Below are positions 10,756 to 22,255 of a stretch of 64,000 nt of DNA, in pieces. A program made the position numbers and the translations under genes. Position 1 is the first letter of the stretch, and every line of letters starts with the position of its first letter. The stretch covers positions 7,383,001 through 7,447,000 of the forward strand of contig OZ005610.1 in NCBI GenBank assembly GCA_963930655.1, given 5' to 3'. Below the pieces are notes generated by a model, which saw nothing but the letters and a program-made list of their open reading frames with translations, was not told the DNA's origin and did no database searches. The stretch is from Myrica gale. Taxonomy: Eukaryota; Streptophyta; Magnoliopsida; Fagales; Myricaceae.

Positions 10756-13700
10756 TTAGCGATCTTCTCGTCGAACTGCATTGGGATCAGATACCATGTC
10801 CATCATCATCTTCTCAGGTGAATCATCCCAGCTAGCAAATGTTTTCAAGTCAACCTGCAAGAGGAGCAAATAAGATAATATTGACGCCATTTTGCATTCA
10901 ACTATTGGCATTTCAAAATGATCTGATCTAATCTACATAGATCACCTTTCGTCTTTGTGCGGTGAAAAGCTCTTCCCTCTTCTTATAAGAATGTTGCACT
11001 TCCTTAGCTCCTCTACCGCCAAATCCCCAAACTTCCACTTCTGCAATAAAAGCTTCAACAGGTAGGAACCCCTGACATACGAAAAATAACATTTAAACTT
11101 CGAAGAACTTGAAGCTTTGCAACTAATATAAGTGGCTTCTGACAACAAATAAGTTTCATCACTTCAGAGACCACATTTCTTTAGTGAGTTCCTATCTAAT
11201 CTCTATACCATGCCTGTAGGACATGTTTATCATATGCTTCCACACAGGGAGCTATCATACAAGTGATTGAAACTAATTGCAACAGCATGGTTGAGCAGTC
11301 AAATTTGTTGTGAATACATAAAATACAAATCAAATTTTACTAACAAACTGATGGATAAATCAGACAGTGGTAAAATAAGGTAAACTAGCATATGAAAATG
11401 AACGTTTCAATCCAACGCAACTTTGCTAACAAAACTCTGAAACCAAGGCAGCAAGAAATTGCTATGTTTCATCTGTACCTGATCAGGGAAGAGGGAACCC
11501 GGTTGGTAAGTTTTGTCTGTTGAATGATGACGAATGGTAATTCTAGCAAAATCTTCATCTAAAAAGACTCTCTCATTTCCCATGCTTCCTCCAAAGGCAA
11601 TTCCAACAGGCTTACGATGTGGCTCGTATACTTTACCAGTAGCATGCAAGTGGCTATATACAAAGTTCTTTTCCTTCCCTGTCAATGGAAACATATGTAA
11701 TTTGTTGCAAGCAATCTTGCAGGCAAAAAATGAGACAGGAAATTATTTCTGCCCGCAAATATTATATACCAGCAGATGAGAACACAAGGAATACTGGACT
11801 GATAGCATATAGGCTTCCTGAGCTTCCATAGAACAGATCCCTATTTTCGAAACCATTCTGCATAAGTGCACCTACGATCCATTTTCTAACATTGGTACTG
11901 CCTTCATGCTCACCTCCTGAACTTGCAGAAACCAATATTAGCAACGGACCTTTGTATCCTTCAATATTAGACCAGAATCTGTTCAACCCTCTCCCGTGAA
12001 GAGATGACCTACATAAAGCAGCAAGTAAATGCCAAAGAAGCAATTCTACAAATGACTCTTTCTTTTGGGAAGACAACAGTAAGAATAAGTCCAGGAACAA
12101 GACAATAAGATTAAGGGGTGATAAATAGCACAGACGATCTACCTTGAAACCTATAGCCACAAATGGAGCAGTGGTAAGCATAATATGGCAATAACGATAT
12201 GCAAGTGAACAATAAGGACAAAATTTAAAACAGGAGCTAAAACTTCCAGTTCTAAAGTTAAACTTGGTTCTCGAAATAAATAGAGAATCAAAACCACAAG
12301 TCCCATAAGGATAAAACTGGGGAAAAATCATGTAGCTATCCATTCCAATTTCAGTTGAACAGAATTTGGTTATTTGACAGAATCCAGACAAGAAAACAGC
12401 ATAAGTCACACACAAGTAACAGTCAACATAAAATTTACATGGAAATGGGAATGTGATTGCTCATACTGGACATATGGGCACATTTGAGACTCTCTATCGA
12501 CCATCAACAATGTCAACGAGCATAATATGTGAAATGCAACAGTTCAGTCATTACAAGACTAATGGGTAAGATGACAAACTGATAAAGAAGGTTTCCTTCT
12601 GTTCTGTCACCATTCCTTGGAAAGCATACTTGTGAAATCTCTTCACTTATAGCACCTCTGAGTGTGAGGGAAATTGCCCATGCCCTTCCACAGGTTAAAA
12701 GAGTAGAATTGCGTGTCTTAGTCGAGGAACTATCACCTACTGATGAACATGAAGAAGCACATTGATCCTGAAATAAATTATGTAAAAACCTTTAGTCCAA
12801 GGATTCCTTCCAACTAAATGAACTTTCCCCTTGTACACAAAGTTCAAGAGACCCTAGTTTCACTTAAAAGTATGATGGTGGCATAAACTGCTTGATTTTA
12901 TTGACTTTTTACAACCCAAGGGCTAGGATCTTTAGCCAGGACCACTAGTTCAAATCTCCCCCAACTGTCAGTCATCATAAAACTAAAAGGCTATTGACAT
13001 CTCACTGCCAATTGAAATCTGCATAGTATTTACAAGATTGACGAGGCACATTAAACTATGGAGTTATTAGAAGAATGAAAGTGATAAAATTGGTATTTAC
13101 GGTATGCGAAATCATATTGCGATTAGCAAGTGACAAAATGCATTAAAAAAAACAACTGACAGTATTTGCAGTTTAAGAAACTGCAAATACTTTCAGTTGG
13201 CTTAACATGGTGCAACCAGATAGACATAATACTAATGCACATATATCACAGAAGATCATATCATTGATGCATGTGGTTACTAAGCAAACCTCCATATGCC
13301 CAATGATACTGCAGATAGATGCAAGAGAATGTCATGATGAATAGTGAGATTAACTCATGAAGGTCAGTGATTTCAAACTCAGGTAAGAAATGTGATACCT
13401 CAGCAACATGAAAGTTTTGGAGTCTCGCATGGACAAATTGTGTTAAGCAATCTGGGAGGCTTGGCACTGTTTTAAAAGCCCATGTCAGAAACTTTCCCAC
13501 AGGAAGCTGAACTTCCAAACCTAAGACTTCACAATGCCATACATTCAAGCCACTGCCAACCTCAGCGCATGATGTGACAGCTGATAATACCAGATGATTG
13601 ATGTCTGGCAGAGAGAGATTTGCTTTCGCCTTGGAAATAGTTGATCTTCTAACATCCCACGACATAGTCCAGCACATCCAAAGAAGCATAAGTACGTCGT

Positions 13701-15020
13701 TAGCCAAAAGCAACCCACTAATCTTACAATCAGCATCATCAGATTCAAACTCCAGTTTCAAAGGAAGACCCGCTTTTGCCCATGTCGCAGCATAAATTTT
13801 CAACAATGTATTCAGTGATATTGATGCTGATGTTCTTCCACAGCACCTACTATAACCTTGTACAAACTCAACCCAACTTACTGCATCTTTCTGGGTCATG
13901 AAAAATAGGTCAACAATCGCTGATCCTAGATTATCTAGTAACAAGGGGAAACAATCGGGCATCTTGGGTGCTTCAGAGCTCAGGTTCTCATAAGTTAAGC
14001 AGAAGCATTGCTGTAACCATTGTGTTTATTTATTAGAATTAGAACAAGTCGACAAGGCCTGAACATATAATGACAATCAAGTTTGACAGACCAAACCATA
14101 GCATTGCTGACGAAAACACAGACAGACCTGAATACCCGGATACATCCAGAAGAAAAAAAGCATATGTACTTGTTACTGAATAGAATGTCGAGAAAAAAAG
14201 AAACAAACTAAAGCATTTGAAACTTTCACCATACTCCTTAGAAATCGTATGTTTGGTGCCCAAATATTTGAGCTCATAAAAAATTCACCACATAATTTTT
14301 TATTATTATAATACTTATTAAAAATCTTCTCTCTTTACTTTTTCACCAACTCCCATAACATATCTTTACTTTATAATATTTCTCAAACCCCAATACTCAA
14401 AATTTTCACCCTCAAACATACCCATGTCATTTTATTCATTGGGTAACGAGAAGAGCTGTATATTTGGCTAACCGTTTACGTTACGTATGCTATTGCATTG
14501 CTAAATTTTGGCAGTATAGCTATTCTACATCCTAAGCACCAGGTCAAATAGCATATAAGAAACTCAGCACACCCATTTGCTAGCCAAGGCCGCCCTCGAA
14601 CAACTATTTGGCTGATTTGATGGAAATTTATCATTTCGTAAACACGGAAAAGAGAGTGAGTAAAAATCCAAAGCTTTACTTTCCCTTTACTTTTCATCGG
14701 GTCCCGCGGCAGCTAGAAAGAGCGCATAACACTACAAAATATGGTTTCTTGGAGGAATAATCTCATAAGGAAAGAATTGGAATTGCACTAGGGAATTGAA
14801 TTCATAAATTGGGGTTTCTCACAAAATGAAATTGAAATTCGGATGTTTCGTGCTTATGGAGTACCTGGAGGGTTTTGAGAGGAACTGCATTTGTTTGAGG
14901 ATCAGCAAGTCTGGAGAAAGTTTTCTGTAGCATAGGAAGAGCACCCGTAGAAGCCGCTAGGGCCTCGACCTCTCTTTGTTCGGCAGAAACCTTCTGCTCC
15001 GTTGAACTTGAGGCTCCCAT
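10756..15020 (-). CDS. TLDc domain-containing protein (RTC5/oxidation-resistance type)
   Basis: Seven coding exons on the - strand join without phase errors: 14865-15020, 13399-14010, 12580-12767, 11770-12008, 11479-11678, 10946-11071, 10756-10854, giving 539 residues. The N-terminus MGASSSTEQK carries a Gly-2 myristoylation-like motif. Exon 2 encodes the helical plant-specific region (MPDCFPLLLDNLGSAIVDLF, then a Trp/Leu-rich segment). The C-terminal half, about residues 310-490, is the TLDc domain: LLYQSSLHGRGLNRFWSNIE, GPLLILVSA, the GKEKNFVYS and HRKPVGIAFGG segments, and the closing EVEVWGFGGRGAKEVQ. TLDc proteins act in oxidative-stress resistance and as V-ATPase regulators in other eukaryotes; the plant role is inferred. 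It is convergent with mL53 and its 5' end faces the hAT insertion. Confidence 0.94.
13153..13199. repeat. Near-perfect hairpin with 22-bp arms in a TLDc-gene intron
   Basis: CAACTGACAGTATTTGCAG plus TTT is followed after three bases (AAG) by its inverse with a single mismatch. It sits in the intron between coding exons 2 and 3 of the TLDc gene. It could be a snapback replication product or the stem of a small transposon footprint. Confidence 0.85.
14245..14423. mobile_element. GTTTG-ended MITE in TLDc intron 1
   Basis: The ends CGTATGTTTGG and (inverted) GGGTATGTTTGAGG bound a non-coding AT-rich interior. Read on the - strand it contains TATTGGGGTTTGAG, GTGAAAAAGTAAAGAGAGA and a TTAATAATA-type centre, the same layout as the elements at 33251-33448 and 62230-62409. 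Target duplication not resolved. Confidence 0.55.
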
Positions 15021-15507
15021 TATGACTGAATCTTCTCCGCAGAGCCGAGTATTCACTTCGGAGGTCTCTTTTCTGATCGCCACCGACTTGCTTTTTTTTG
15101 GGGGGGGGGGGGAGGTACCGACTTGCTGTTTGGTCCTCAAGAAGGGAAAGAAATCATCTAAACGATGTCGTTGCAATAATTTCCCACGTGTATGGCTCTG
15201 CGCGCATTATACTTCGGCCTAATTACACCCCAATCTTGGCAAACGGTGCGGCCGGGCTATCTCCTGATTGGTTTCCTGGGTTGGGCCAAATGGTACGGAA
15301 CAACGGCTAAAACGACGGCGGATTTAATTCTCTTTCAACGCGACACTACAGAAACGTACACAAACGAGATTCGGATTGGGATTTGGTAATATATAGATTC
15401 TGAATCGTTTCTTCATTTCTATATATGTTGTGGCTTTTGATGTTTGCTAACCCAGTAATAGCATGGAATGTGATAAAAAAACAAATCGCTATTTTGATTG
15501 ATGTCTT
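15021..15507. promoter_or_regulatory. Promoter region upstream of the TLDc gene, possibly bidirectional
   Basis: This GC-richer stretch contains a G-box (CCCACGTGT near 15182), a TGGGCC site II motif (near 15282) and a G12 run (about 15102-15113). A GT donor-like site (TTTG-GTAATATAT) near 15388 could end a 5' untranslated exon of a + strand transcript. Bidirectional use is inference. Confidence 0.4.
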
Positions 15508-15618
15508 CAGTGGCGGAACCAGGATTGAAATCTATGAGTGTCGAACTTTAAAGACGAAATGATAAGAAAAAAATTTATTTCGTAAAAGCATTAAAAATAT
15601 TAGAATACATGTATCGTA

Positions 15619-16380
15619 CTATGTACTGGAACTGAAAGATGACAATTGTATCCTACGACTTTGCATCTTCTGAAAATGTTGCAAAATGGATTCGTTCTCA
15701 ATAGTTTTAAAAACTTCTTGCTCAATGTACACTATCATGCAATCATTCATGCAATCGTCTCCCATCCTATTACGCAAATCACTTTTAATGATCTTCATTG
15801 CAGAAAACACTCTTTCAACGGATGCAGTCGCAACTGGTAAGACCAATGTCAACTCAATAAGTCGATAAACTAATGGAAACAGAGTATTCTTTTTTGTCTC
15901 AACCATCTTCACAGCAAGATCTCCAACATGTTCAACAAAAACTCTCACTGCCTTTTTCCAGTGGCTAAAGCCCGTAGACGTAAACTTATCTACCCCAGAC
16001 TTCCATCCTCTAGGTCGCCTAAACAGATAACACCACAAGCAATACGCCTCATCCTTTGATACACTATATTCCAACCAATTAAAATCTTTAAACCATGCCT
16101 CCCTAAAACCCCTCATTTCTTGTCCGTATTGCTTCTTGGGAAAAACATGACCACGGGGTCGAAAAGGACCTTTGATCAAGTACTCCCTACGAACTTGATC
16201 TCTAATCCCAACATCATATTCTTCAATAGGCTTACGTAACCCTGGGTCAGCAATAACATCATCCGGACTAAACATAATGCGAGGTCTTTTTGAACTACTA
16301 TCCATTTCAGAATTAGTAGTCACGTTGGGAGTATTAGACGACTTCACGCTGCGTGGCTTTCTTACCACCCACTTATCCAT
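15619..16380 (-). pseudogene. hAT transposase with TTF zinc finger, internally deleted
   Basis: This 253-residue open frame joins the two ends of a plant TTF-type hAT transposase. Residues about 74-143 form the TTF zinc finger (FRPRGHVFPKKQYGQEMRGF, NWLEYSVSKDEAYCLWC with C114 and C117, then GFSHWKKAV). Residues about 160-228 are the C-terminal hAT dimerisation domain (LPVATASVERVFSAMKIIKS, LRNRMGDD). Family members are roughly 700-800 residues, so the central RNase H-like catalytic region is missing, with the junction near residue 154 (HVGD-LAVKM). The frame remains open across the deletion, so a short protein with DNA-binding and dimerisation modules but no catalytic core could be made. Confidence 0.9.
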
Positions 16381-18262
16381 TATCTAAACAAAACAAAAAT
16401 GAAAATTAATCAATAGTCACTAATAGAAAGGGGATCCCTATAATACGTAAAAAAGGAGGATAATGATAATATGATACAATTAACATTCCACAAGCCTATT
16501 GGATCGTGTGGAAAATGAATACCTTGTGAGGTTCTACTTGGTCTTAACATTCTGGGAGTATCTCATCCCTGGTTGTGGTTGGGTTATATATTTCATATGC
16601 TTGAAGCCTTTTATCTATAAAGTTTTGTGTGGTTATAGCTAACCTTAAATACATGAAGAAACCTTAATCCTATAATACACATGAAAGCAAGGAACGACCT
16701 TTTCATAAACGAGCTATGTTGAAGCTCTGTTCAGATGTTCAATTAATCATGGTGGATTTTTTTTGGGAAAGCTAAATCCCAACTGCCAGGCAATAGAAGA
16801 TTTTGTGATCGTTTCTGTTTTTCTCTGAATGCAAAAAAGCTGTGTGGTGGTCTAAGTTTGGTATAAAATATCATGCATCAGTGGTGAATTAGAAGCAAGT
16901 GATAGTTTCAAGTTGTTTAGTAATAGTTTGCAAGAGGTGTGGAAACCTAGTTCAGGAGATTCAGAGACAGAATTTCAAGAAATGGTAGATTATGGAGTTA
17001 ATGCATCTACTAGAGGTTTGAAACATGATACAAGTTACTCTATGTTTTGTGGTTGTTTTTACAATTCAAATAGTTTACTATGTTTGCTTTGAGGGAGTAA
17101 TATGGGGTGCACTGGATGTGCTATAAGGATGGGTAGAACACTAGAAAGGATGCTCATTGAAGTAGGTTAAACACATATCTTTGGACAGAGAACATATACT
17201 TGAGTTTATCAGAAGCTTGGAGTTATACTAATGTCACCAATTGATCACATGATTCACATCATCACAAAATCACCAACTCAGCAACTCAGCAAATAACCGA
17301 TTGATCACATCATCACAAAATCTATGTCCAAAGTCCAAAGATGAGCTATTAGCTAACACAGTTACACAGGCATTGCAATACGAACAAAAACACCAACTCA
17401 GGCACTCAGCAACTCACCAACCTTGCAAATAAATTGAAATTACCTCATTGCCTAAAATCTTAAACTACTAATTTACTAAAGCAGTCCGGAGAATCAATTT
17501 CATAAGGACAAGTCCGATCCAATGCGGCAAAAACATTTACACTATGAATGTTTTGTCCAACACTGAAAACTAATAGGCATAGCAGATAATTAACCCATAC
17601 GTCCAATTTCCAAACATCTAATTTGCCTGGTTGCAATTTCTTTAAAGTAGTTTTCTTCAGTTTCTTAAAAATGTAGCCTAGGGGAGGGATTTTCACAAAA
17701 TTGCTTGCCTACACAGAACCTATGCACCTGTCTCCAACCAAAAAAAGCATATTCGAATTCGATCATATGGACCCCCAAGATTAATTTCCTTATATCCTAG
17801 GACCTAGCCTATTAAGATAAAGATCAGTAGAAAATAGACTTTGATCCGAAAATTCAGGGAAAAAAGATCACGCGTGTTGATTCAAAACCATTTGAAAAAT
17901 TCCTAATCTTAAAAGACAGATCTGACTCTGAAAATCAAAAATCAAAAACATCAAATTGGAAAATTGGAAGAGAGCCAGAGGCAGAGCCGCAGAGGCCTGA
18001 GGCCCAGTCGCCCAGTCCGGCAGTCCCCAGAGACGCACACAAGTCACAACTCACAAGGGGAGGGAGGCCGGAGGGAGTGAGAGAGAGAGAGAAACCAGTT
18101 ATACCTGGACCTGGAGGCTGGTGGCTGGCTGGTGCGGGCCGCGGCAGTGGGGCAAACGGCCAACGGGCGGACGGGCAACGGCGGCTCAGCTGGGCAACGG
18201 CGGCAACGACAGAGAAATTGAAAATTGTGAGAGAGAGGAGTCAGGAGAGAGTCACCGAGAGA

Positions 18263-18450
18263 GGGTATCGGAGCTTTAGCTGGGTGCCCCAGTGGCCAGG
18301 ACGCACAACGGGCCTTACGGGCCTAATGGGTATCGGGGTTCAGTTGGGTGCCCCAGTGGCCAGGAGTCCAGGACGCACAACTAATGGGTATCGGGGCTTT
18401 AGCCCCAATATAAACTCTACTTGGCCTGGGCCCAATGGGTATCGGGGCCC
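18263..18450. repeat. Subterminal repeats of the hAT element
   Basis: The motif GGGTATCGG(A/G)G occurs four times (near 18263, 18328, 18386, 18437), twice followed by TGGGTGCCCCAGTGGCCAGG units. Clustered subterminal motifs are typical transposase-binding sites in hAT elements; the binding role is inferred. Confidence 0.7.
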
Positions 18451-19641
18451 AGGCCAAGTAATTAAAAAAAAATTAGATGTAAAAATTTTTTTTCGGTGGG
18501 GGATGGGTAGCGACCGCCCTGGTTCGCTACGCTCTCCTTCCGCCACTGGATGTCTTCATATGATTTGTGTGTCCACGCCGTATTGTGTTCTGGATTTCAA
18601 CATTCATGCTGTCATTGAGTCCATAATATATGACGGACAGATAAATGTGATGATCATTTGCGGTATAATATAGTCATGACTCGAAATCGGGTGAATAATT
18701 CATTTAGGAAGGATTCTTGCTTAAGGCTATTTTCCTTCATTATATAACTTTTACCAAATTTATGGTTGTCAGTAATCAGATCTCGGATAGAGGATGCTCT
18801 GAAGTATGAAGATAGTAGTATTTTATAGCTCTTAAAAGGGAAATTTCCCCAGAGACTTGAAAGCCAGACAAGAAAAACTTAATTTCCTTATTGTTGAAAC
18901 ATAGCTGATATGTATACATGTCATTTGACATATATATGTATCAGATAGACGTGTAGTGGCTGTTCTGATGTAGTTGTGCTTCCTGGTTGGTCAAATAATA
19001 GTATAATTATTTTTAGTTCCTGGCCGGCCTTTATAGGGGAAACACACCCACAACATTACTATAAAATATGAGCATCAAATGAACTTAAAAGCTGTAGATA
19101 ACACTTGGAAGTCTCATTTGTTTAGCCCAGACTACAAGATATAAGAATTCCTATAGACTTTGGGGATCCATCAGGTGTTTCTCATCCTCAGATCCAAGTG
19201 TTCCTTGTTGAACTCAATATGCCTTTCATTCATAATTTTTTTCTATAGATTGGGAGGGTTTTAGGTGATGTACATTGGATGCAATTAATCTTGATGCCTG
19301 AAAGTAGCTTGTACCAGTTTGATGTGTTTGTAGTTTCATATTAGAGAAAGCAAAATGACGTCGAAGAAAAGAGAGAATCATTTTGGAACAATCAATTAAG
19401 TGGCCGAGTAAGCTATCTTAATAACAATGTAATGTGAATGCAGGACAATATTTGGTGTATAAGGTGTGACCGATACTCTTGTAAAGTATAGACATATGTT
19501 GAACAAATTTCCGCGGTAAATGGTAATAGATTCCAAAGTTTGGAAGTGAGGGTAAATCTTTTTTTTTTGGAGGGGGGGCGGCGCAACGGTGAAGCAGTCA
19601 GATTTATCCGAGCTCGCTTTGTTGTACTTGATCAAATTCTT

Positions 19642-19812
19642 TAATGAAATGGTGATAGCCTATGAGGTGCCAGTATAGAACAAGGAGGGAATAAGATGCA
19701 AGCTAGCTTAGTCTTTGATGAAATGGTGATAGCCTTTGTTCAGGTAAGGAATTTGTGAATTTCAGAGAACTATAACAAGGAGGGAATAATAAGATGCAGG
19801 CTAGCTTAGTCC
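19642..19812. repeat. Imperfect local duplication
   Basis: The order is X-Y-X-Y, where X begins GATGAAATGGTGATAGCCT-like sequence and Y is AACAAGGAGGGAATAAGATG plus CAAGCTAGCTTAGTC. The two copies differ by small indels. One Y-X junction forms the candidate exon at 19696-19743. Confidence 0.8.
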
Positions 19813-20475
19813 TCTCCTTTTCAGATTTTGGTGTTTGGATAAACCTAACTGAGAAGTGAGAATTCTGTATCAGCCAAAACTTTTTTGACGACCGACCAAC
19901 ATATCACCATGCATCCCGCTAAAGCGTTTCCTAAAATTTTATTTTTGGTACTTATTGGAGAATGTAAGGTCTTTGGTTAATTAATTGAAATCAAAGATGC
20001 CTACATTACTCGCATTTAAGTGGAGCATGAGCGTTTGCATACCTCTCTTCTCAAAGGTAAAGCAATTATTGAGCACACAAATTTAAGGTAATGGGAATAT
20101 ATGATTCATAAAGAGGAGGTCCATATACTTAGAGCATCGATATGAAGTGGTCTCTGCCCTGATGTTATGGCTGGATTTGGAGGTTGCGAAAGCTTTGCCT
20201 TTTTATAACCTTTTCAGATCGTCCAGATCCGTATATGGTGCTTTTCTAATTCTCTATTAAACTGAATGGTTGAAGTTGGGAGCTCAATTACTTTATGAAG
20301 GGGACCTATTCAGTTTCCCCGAAATATGTCTTTACTTTGTTAATTTTTTCCATAAAAGGAAGTTCTTAATCGATAATGTTATGAATTTTTGATGTTGTAA
20401 ATTGTTGTGCCCCCTCTTTGTTACCAGGCGAAGGCGAAGTCACACAAGAAAGCCGAATCTAAGGCTCACCATTGA
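19696..20475 (+). CDS. Doubtful small spliced ORF, unidentified
   Basis: A 16-codon segment (19696-19743) ends at a strong donor CAG-GTAAGG. A 16-codon segment (20428-20475) begins after an AG acceptor (TTGTTACCAG) and ends in TGA. They join in phase to give a 31-residue peptide with a hydrophobic first half and a second half AKAKSHKKAESKAHH. Downstream there is an AATAAA near 20645. The second exon looks coding because of its Lys/Ala/His-rich composition, but I do not recognise the family. It may be the 3' end of a longer gene whose 5' exons lie left of the hAT insertion. The first exon lies in a local duplication, which weakens the call. Confidence 0.25.
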
Positions 20476-21362
20476 TAGGCACTGGTGGTCTCTACATTTT
20501 TTGCGCTGCTGGTGGGACGGAGAGCTTGTATGGTCTTTGGTTATTTGTTTGCTCCCTAGCCTGTACGATGTCCTTCATGAATAGCAGATGGTTAGCTTGT
20601 TGCGGCTAATGGCCTGATTTTTCGAGCAGATGCATATTTATCTCAATAAATATATCGATACTAAGCTTTATGTGGTGGTTCTTGAGCTTTATATTTTCTG
20701 GTATTTTAATTGGTGAATTACTCTTTCCTCGAGCTCGAGAGTAAACCAGTTGATCCTCGAGGGGGGGGGGGGGTGGGAGAAGCCGAGAAAGAGGTGCAGG
20801 AAAAGAAGGTGAAATATGACTTCAATTTTGTGGTGATGATGGCGATTAAGGATCTTTACATGCTACCCACAACTGAGGATTACATAATACGTAACTTGAC
20901 TTTTGTCATTAGGTATTGACAATGCTAAAAATATCCTTTTCTCTGCAGGATTAGTGGGGGTAAAATGGAGTTCATTGTTACTTTTTAATTTCTAGGCATT
21001 TTGAGTATCTTATGGGTCTAGTGTCACATATACTCGAACACTTCGTTTTAAAATGTTGCATTTAGTTATGAACGATCTGCTATTGAGTTGATGCTTAATA
21101 CTCAAATTTTGGAGTCTCTTTTATAAAGTACATATCGATTTAATTAGTAGACTTAAAAAATTTAATTAAAATTAATGTGGAGTTAGATTCCAAACTTTAA
21201 CACTCGCACTAATTGACTCGTTGGTCTGCCTTAAGAGAGCTCAGCTCCAGAGTGAACTTTGGAGCCTACCCTGTACCGGAGCAATTAGAGAATCTGTGTT
21301 GGTTGTATGCTGGGTGGTTCCCGCTCAGAGTCTTCTCACCTTCGGCTTTGTTGATAAAATAA

Positions 21363-21719
21363 AGGGAAATTTGTTTTTTTAGTCATTGATTTTTTTATCT
21401 CCTTTTTATTTTTAGTCATGAATTTTAGTAAGTCAAAATTTTAGTCTTTGAATTTTCATCTTTGTAAAATTTAGTCCTTCTGTCAGTCTGCTGTCAAATT
21501 TGTACCGGTCGATTGCTCACTTTTAACACATATACCCGGTCAACCGCTTCAATTTTACTAATGTGTCAAAGAGGTCCGTTAAGTATATGGACGACAGACT
21601 GACAGAAATATCATTTATTCGACAAAAGAAAACTCAATGACTAAAAATTTGAAGGTTAAAAGTTAAGGACTAAAATTAAAAAGGGTCCAAAACTTAAGGA
21701 TTATAAAATAAATTTCTCT
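21363..21719. mobile_element. TIR element, 357 bp, non-coding
   Basis: Inverted ends AGGGAAATTTGTTTT and (inverted right end) AGAGAAATTTATTTT bound an interior that is itself largely palindromic, with TAGTCATTGA near the left and its inverse TCAATGACTA near the right. The flank AAAATAA is repeated on both sides, but it is low-complexity. MULE- or hAT-derived MITE; superfamily not decided. Confidence 0.6.
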
Positions 21720-21779
21720 AAAATAAAATAAAATGTGATTTGAGCATTCAAAATCTACGCGTAGCTTTTCAATAAAAAA

Positions 21780-21960
21780 TGTAATTCGGTAGTTTGTGAT
21801 ATTTTAGTGTTAAGATTTTGGATAAAAATGTAATTCGGTGGTGTTTGCGGTGTTTTGAGTGTTAAAATTTTGGGGGTGATAGTTGATAATAAAGTAAAAA
21901 GAAATAGATTTATTATAATTAAAAATAATGATTTGATAGGAAGAATATCGGACAGTTATT
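21780..21960. repeat. MITE fragment with an internal partial duplication
   Basis: The string AAAATGTAATTCGGTAGTTT is repeated about 50 bp later in the form AAAATGTAATTCGGTGGTGT, followed in each case by TTTTAGTGTTAA-like or TTTTGAGTGTTAA-like sequence. The remainder (GTAAAAAGAAATAGATTTATT, AATAATGATTTGATAGG) resembles the interior of the element at 33251-33448. Confidence 0.4.
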
Positions 21961-22255
21961 AGGTCATCCAAAATTTTGTTATCCACGACTTGACGTATTT
22001 GTTTGATATGTATACCATGAATGTCAGTATAGACCAAAACGGTGCGTTTATAAAGTTTCCGAAACGACGAGTTTTCCTCGGCCACTTCATACATAATCTT
22101 TGAATTTGTTCGTCAGACGCTGTGAAATTAGGGTTTCGATTGTCTTTCTCAGCTACTCTGGAAGAATCTCGAAAATCAGGTACACAATAAAACCCTGCTT
22201 CCCGCACATCGCTCTGTTACGTCTTTGAATCTCTGTTAGTTCTGTGTCTTCAACA

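Larger units (their letters stand above)
15508..18548. mobile_element. Intact-ended hAT transposon, 3,041 bp, with 8-bp target duplication
   Basis: The termini CAGTGGCGGAACC and CCTTCCGCCACTG are inverted repeats, and the perfect 8-bp direct repeat GATGTCTT flanks the element (15500-15507 and 18549-18556). These are defining hAT features. The - strand carries a transposase gene (15619-16380) that starts inside the element and has lost its centre, so the copy is non-autonomous. The right third has subterminal repeats (18263-18450) and a GC-rich, low-complexity leader. It lies about 490 bp upstream of the TLDc start codon. Confidence 0.93.
20476..22255. other. Intergenic region with repeats, then helicase 5' leader
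   Basis: It contains a G12 run near 20761-20772, a TIR element (21363-21719), a MITE fragment (about 21780-21960) and, from about 22080, the probable 5' untranslated region of the DEAH helicase. No further gene is visible. Confidence 0.5.

Noticed and set aside
18077-18673. 198-codon open frame, Gly/Arg-rich
   Set aside because: It runs through the GC-rich subterminal repeats and terminus of the hAT element and out past its right end; its composition follows the repeats.
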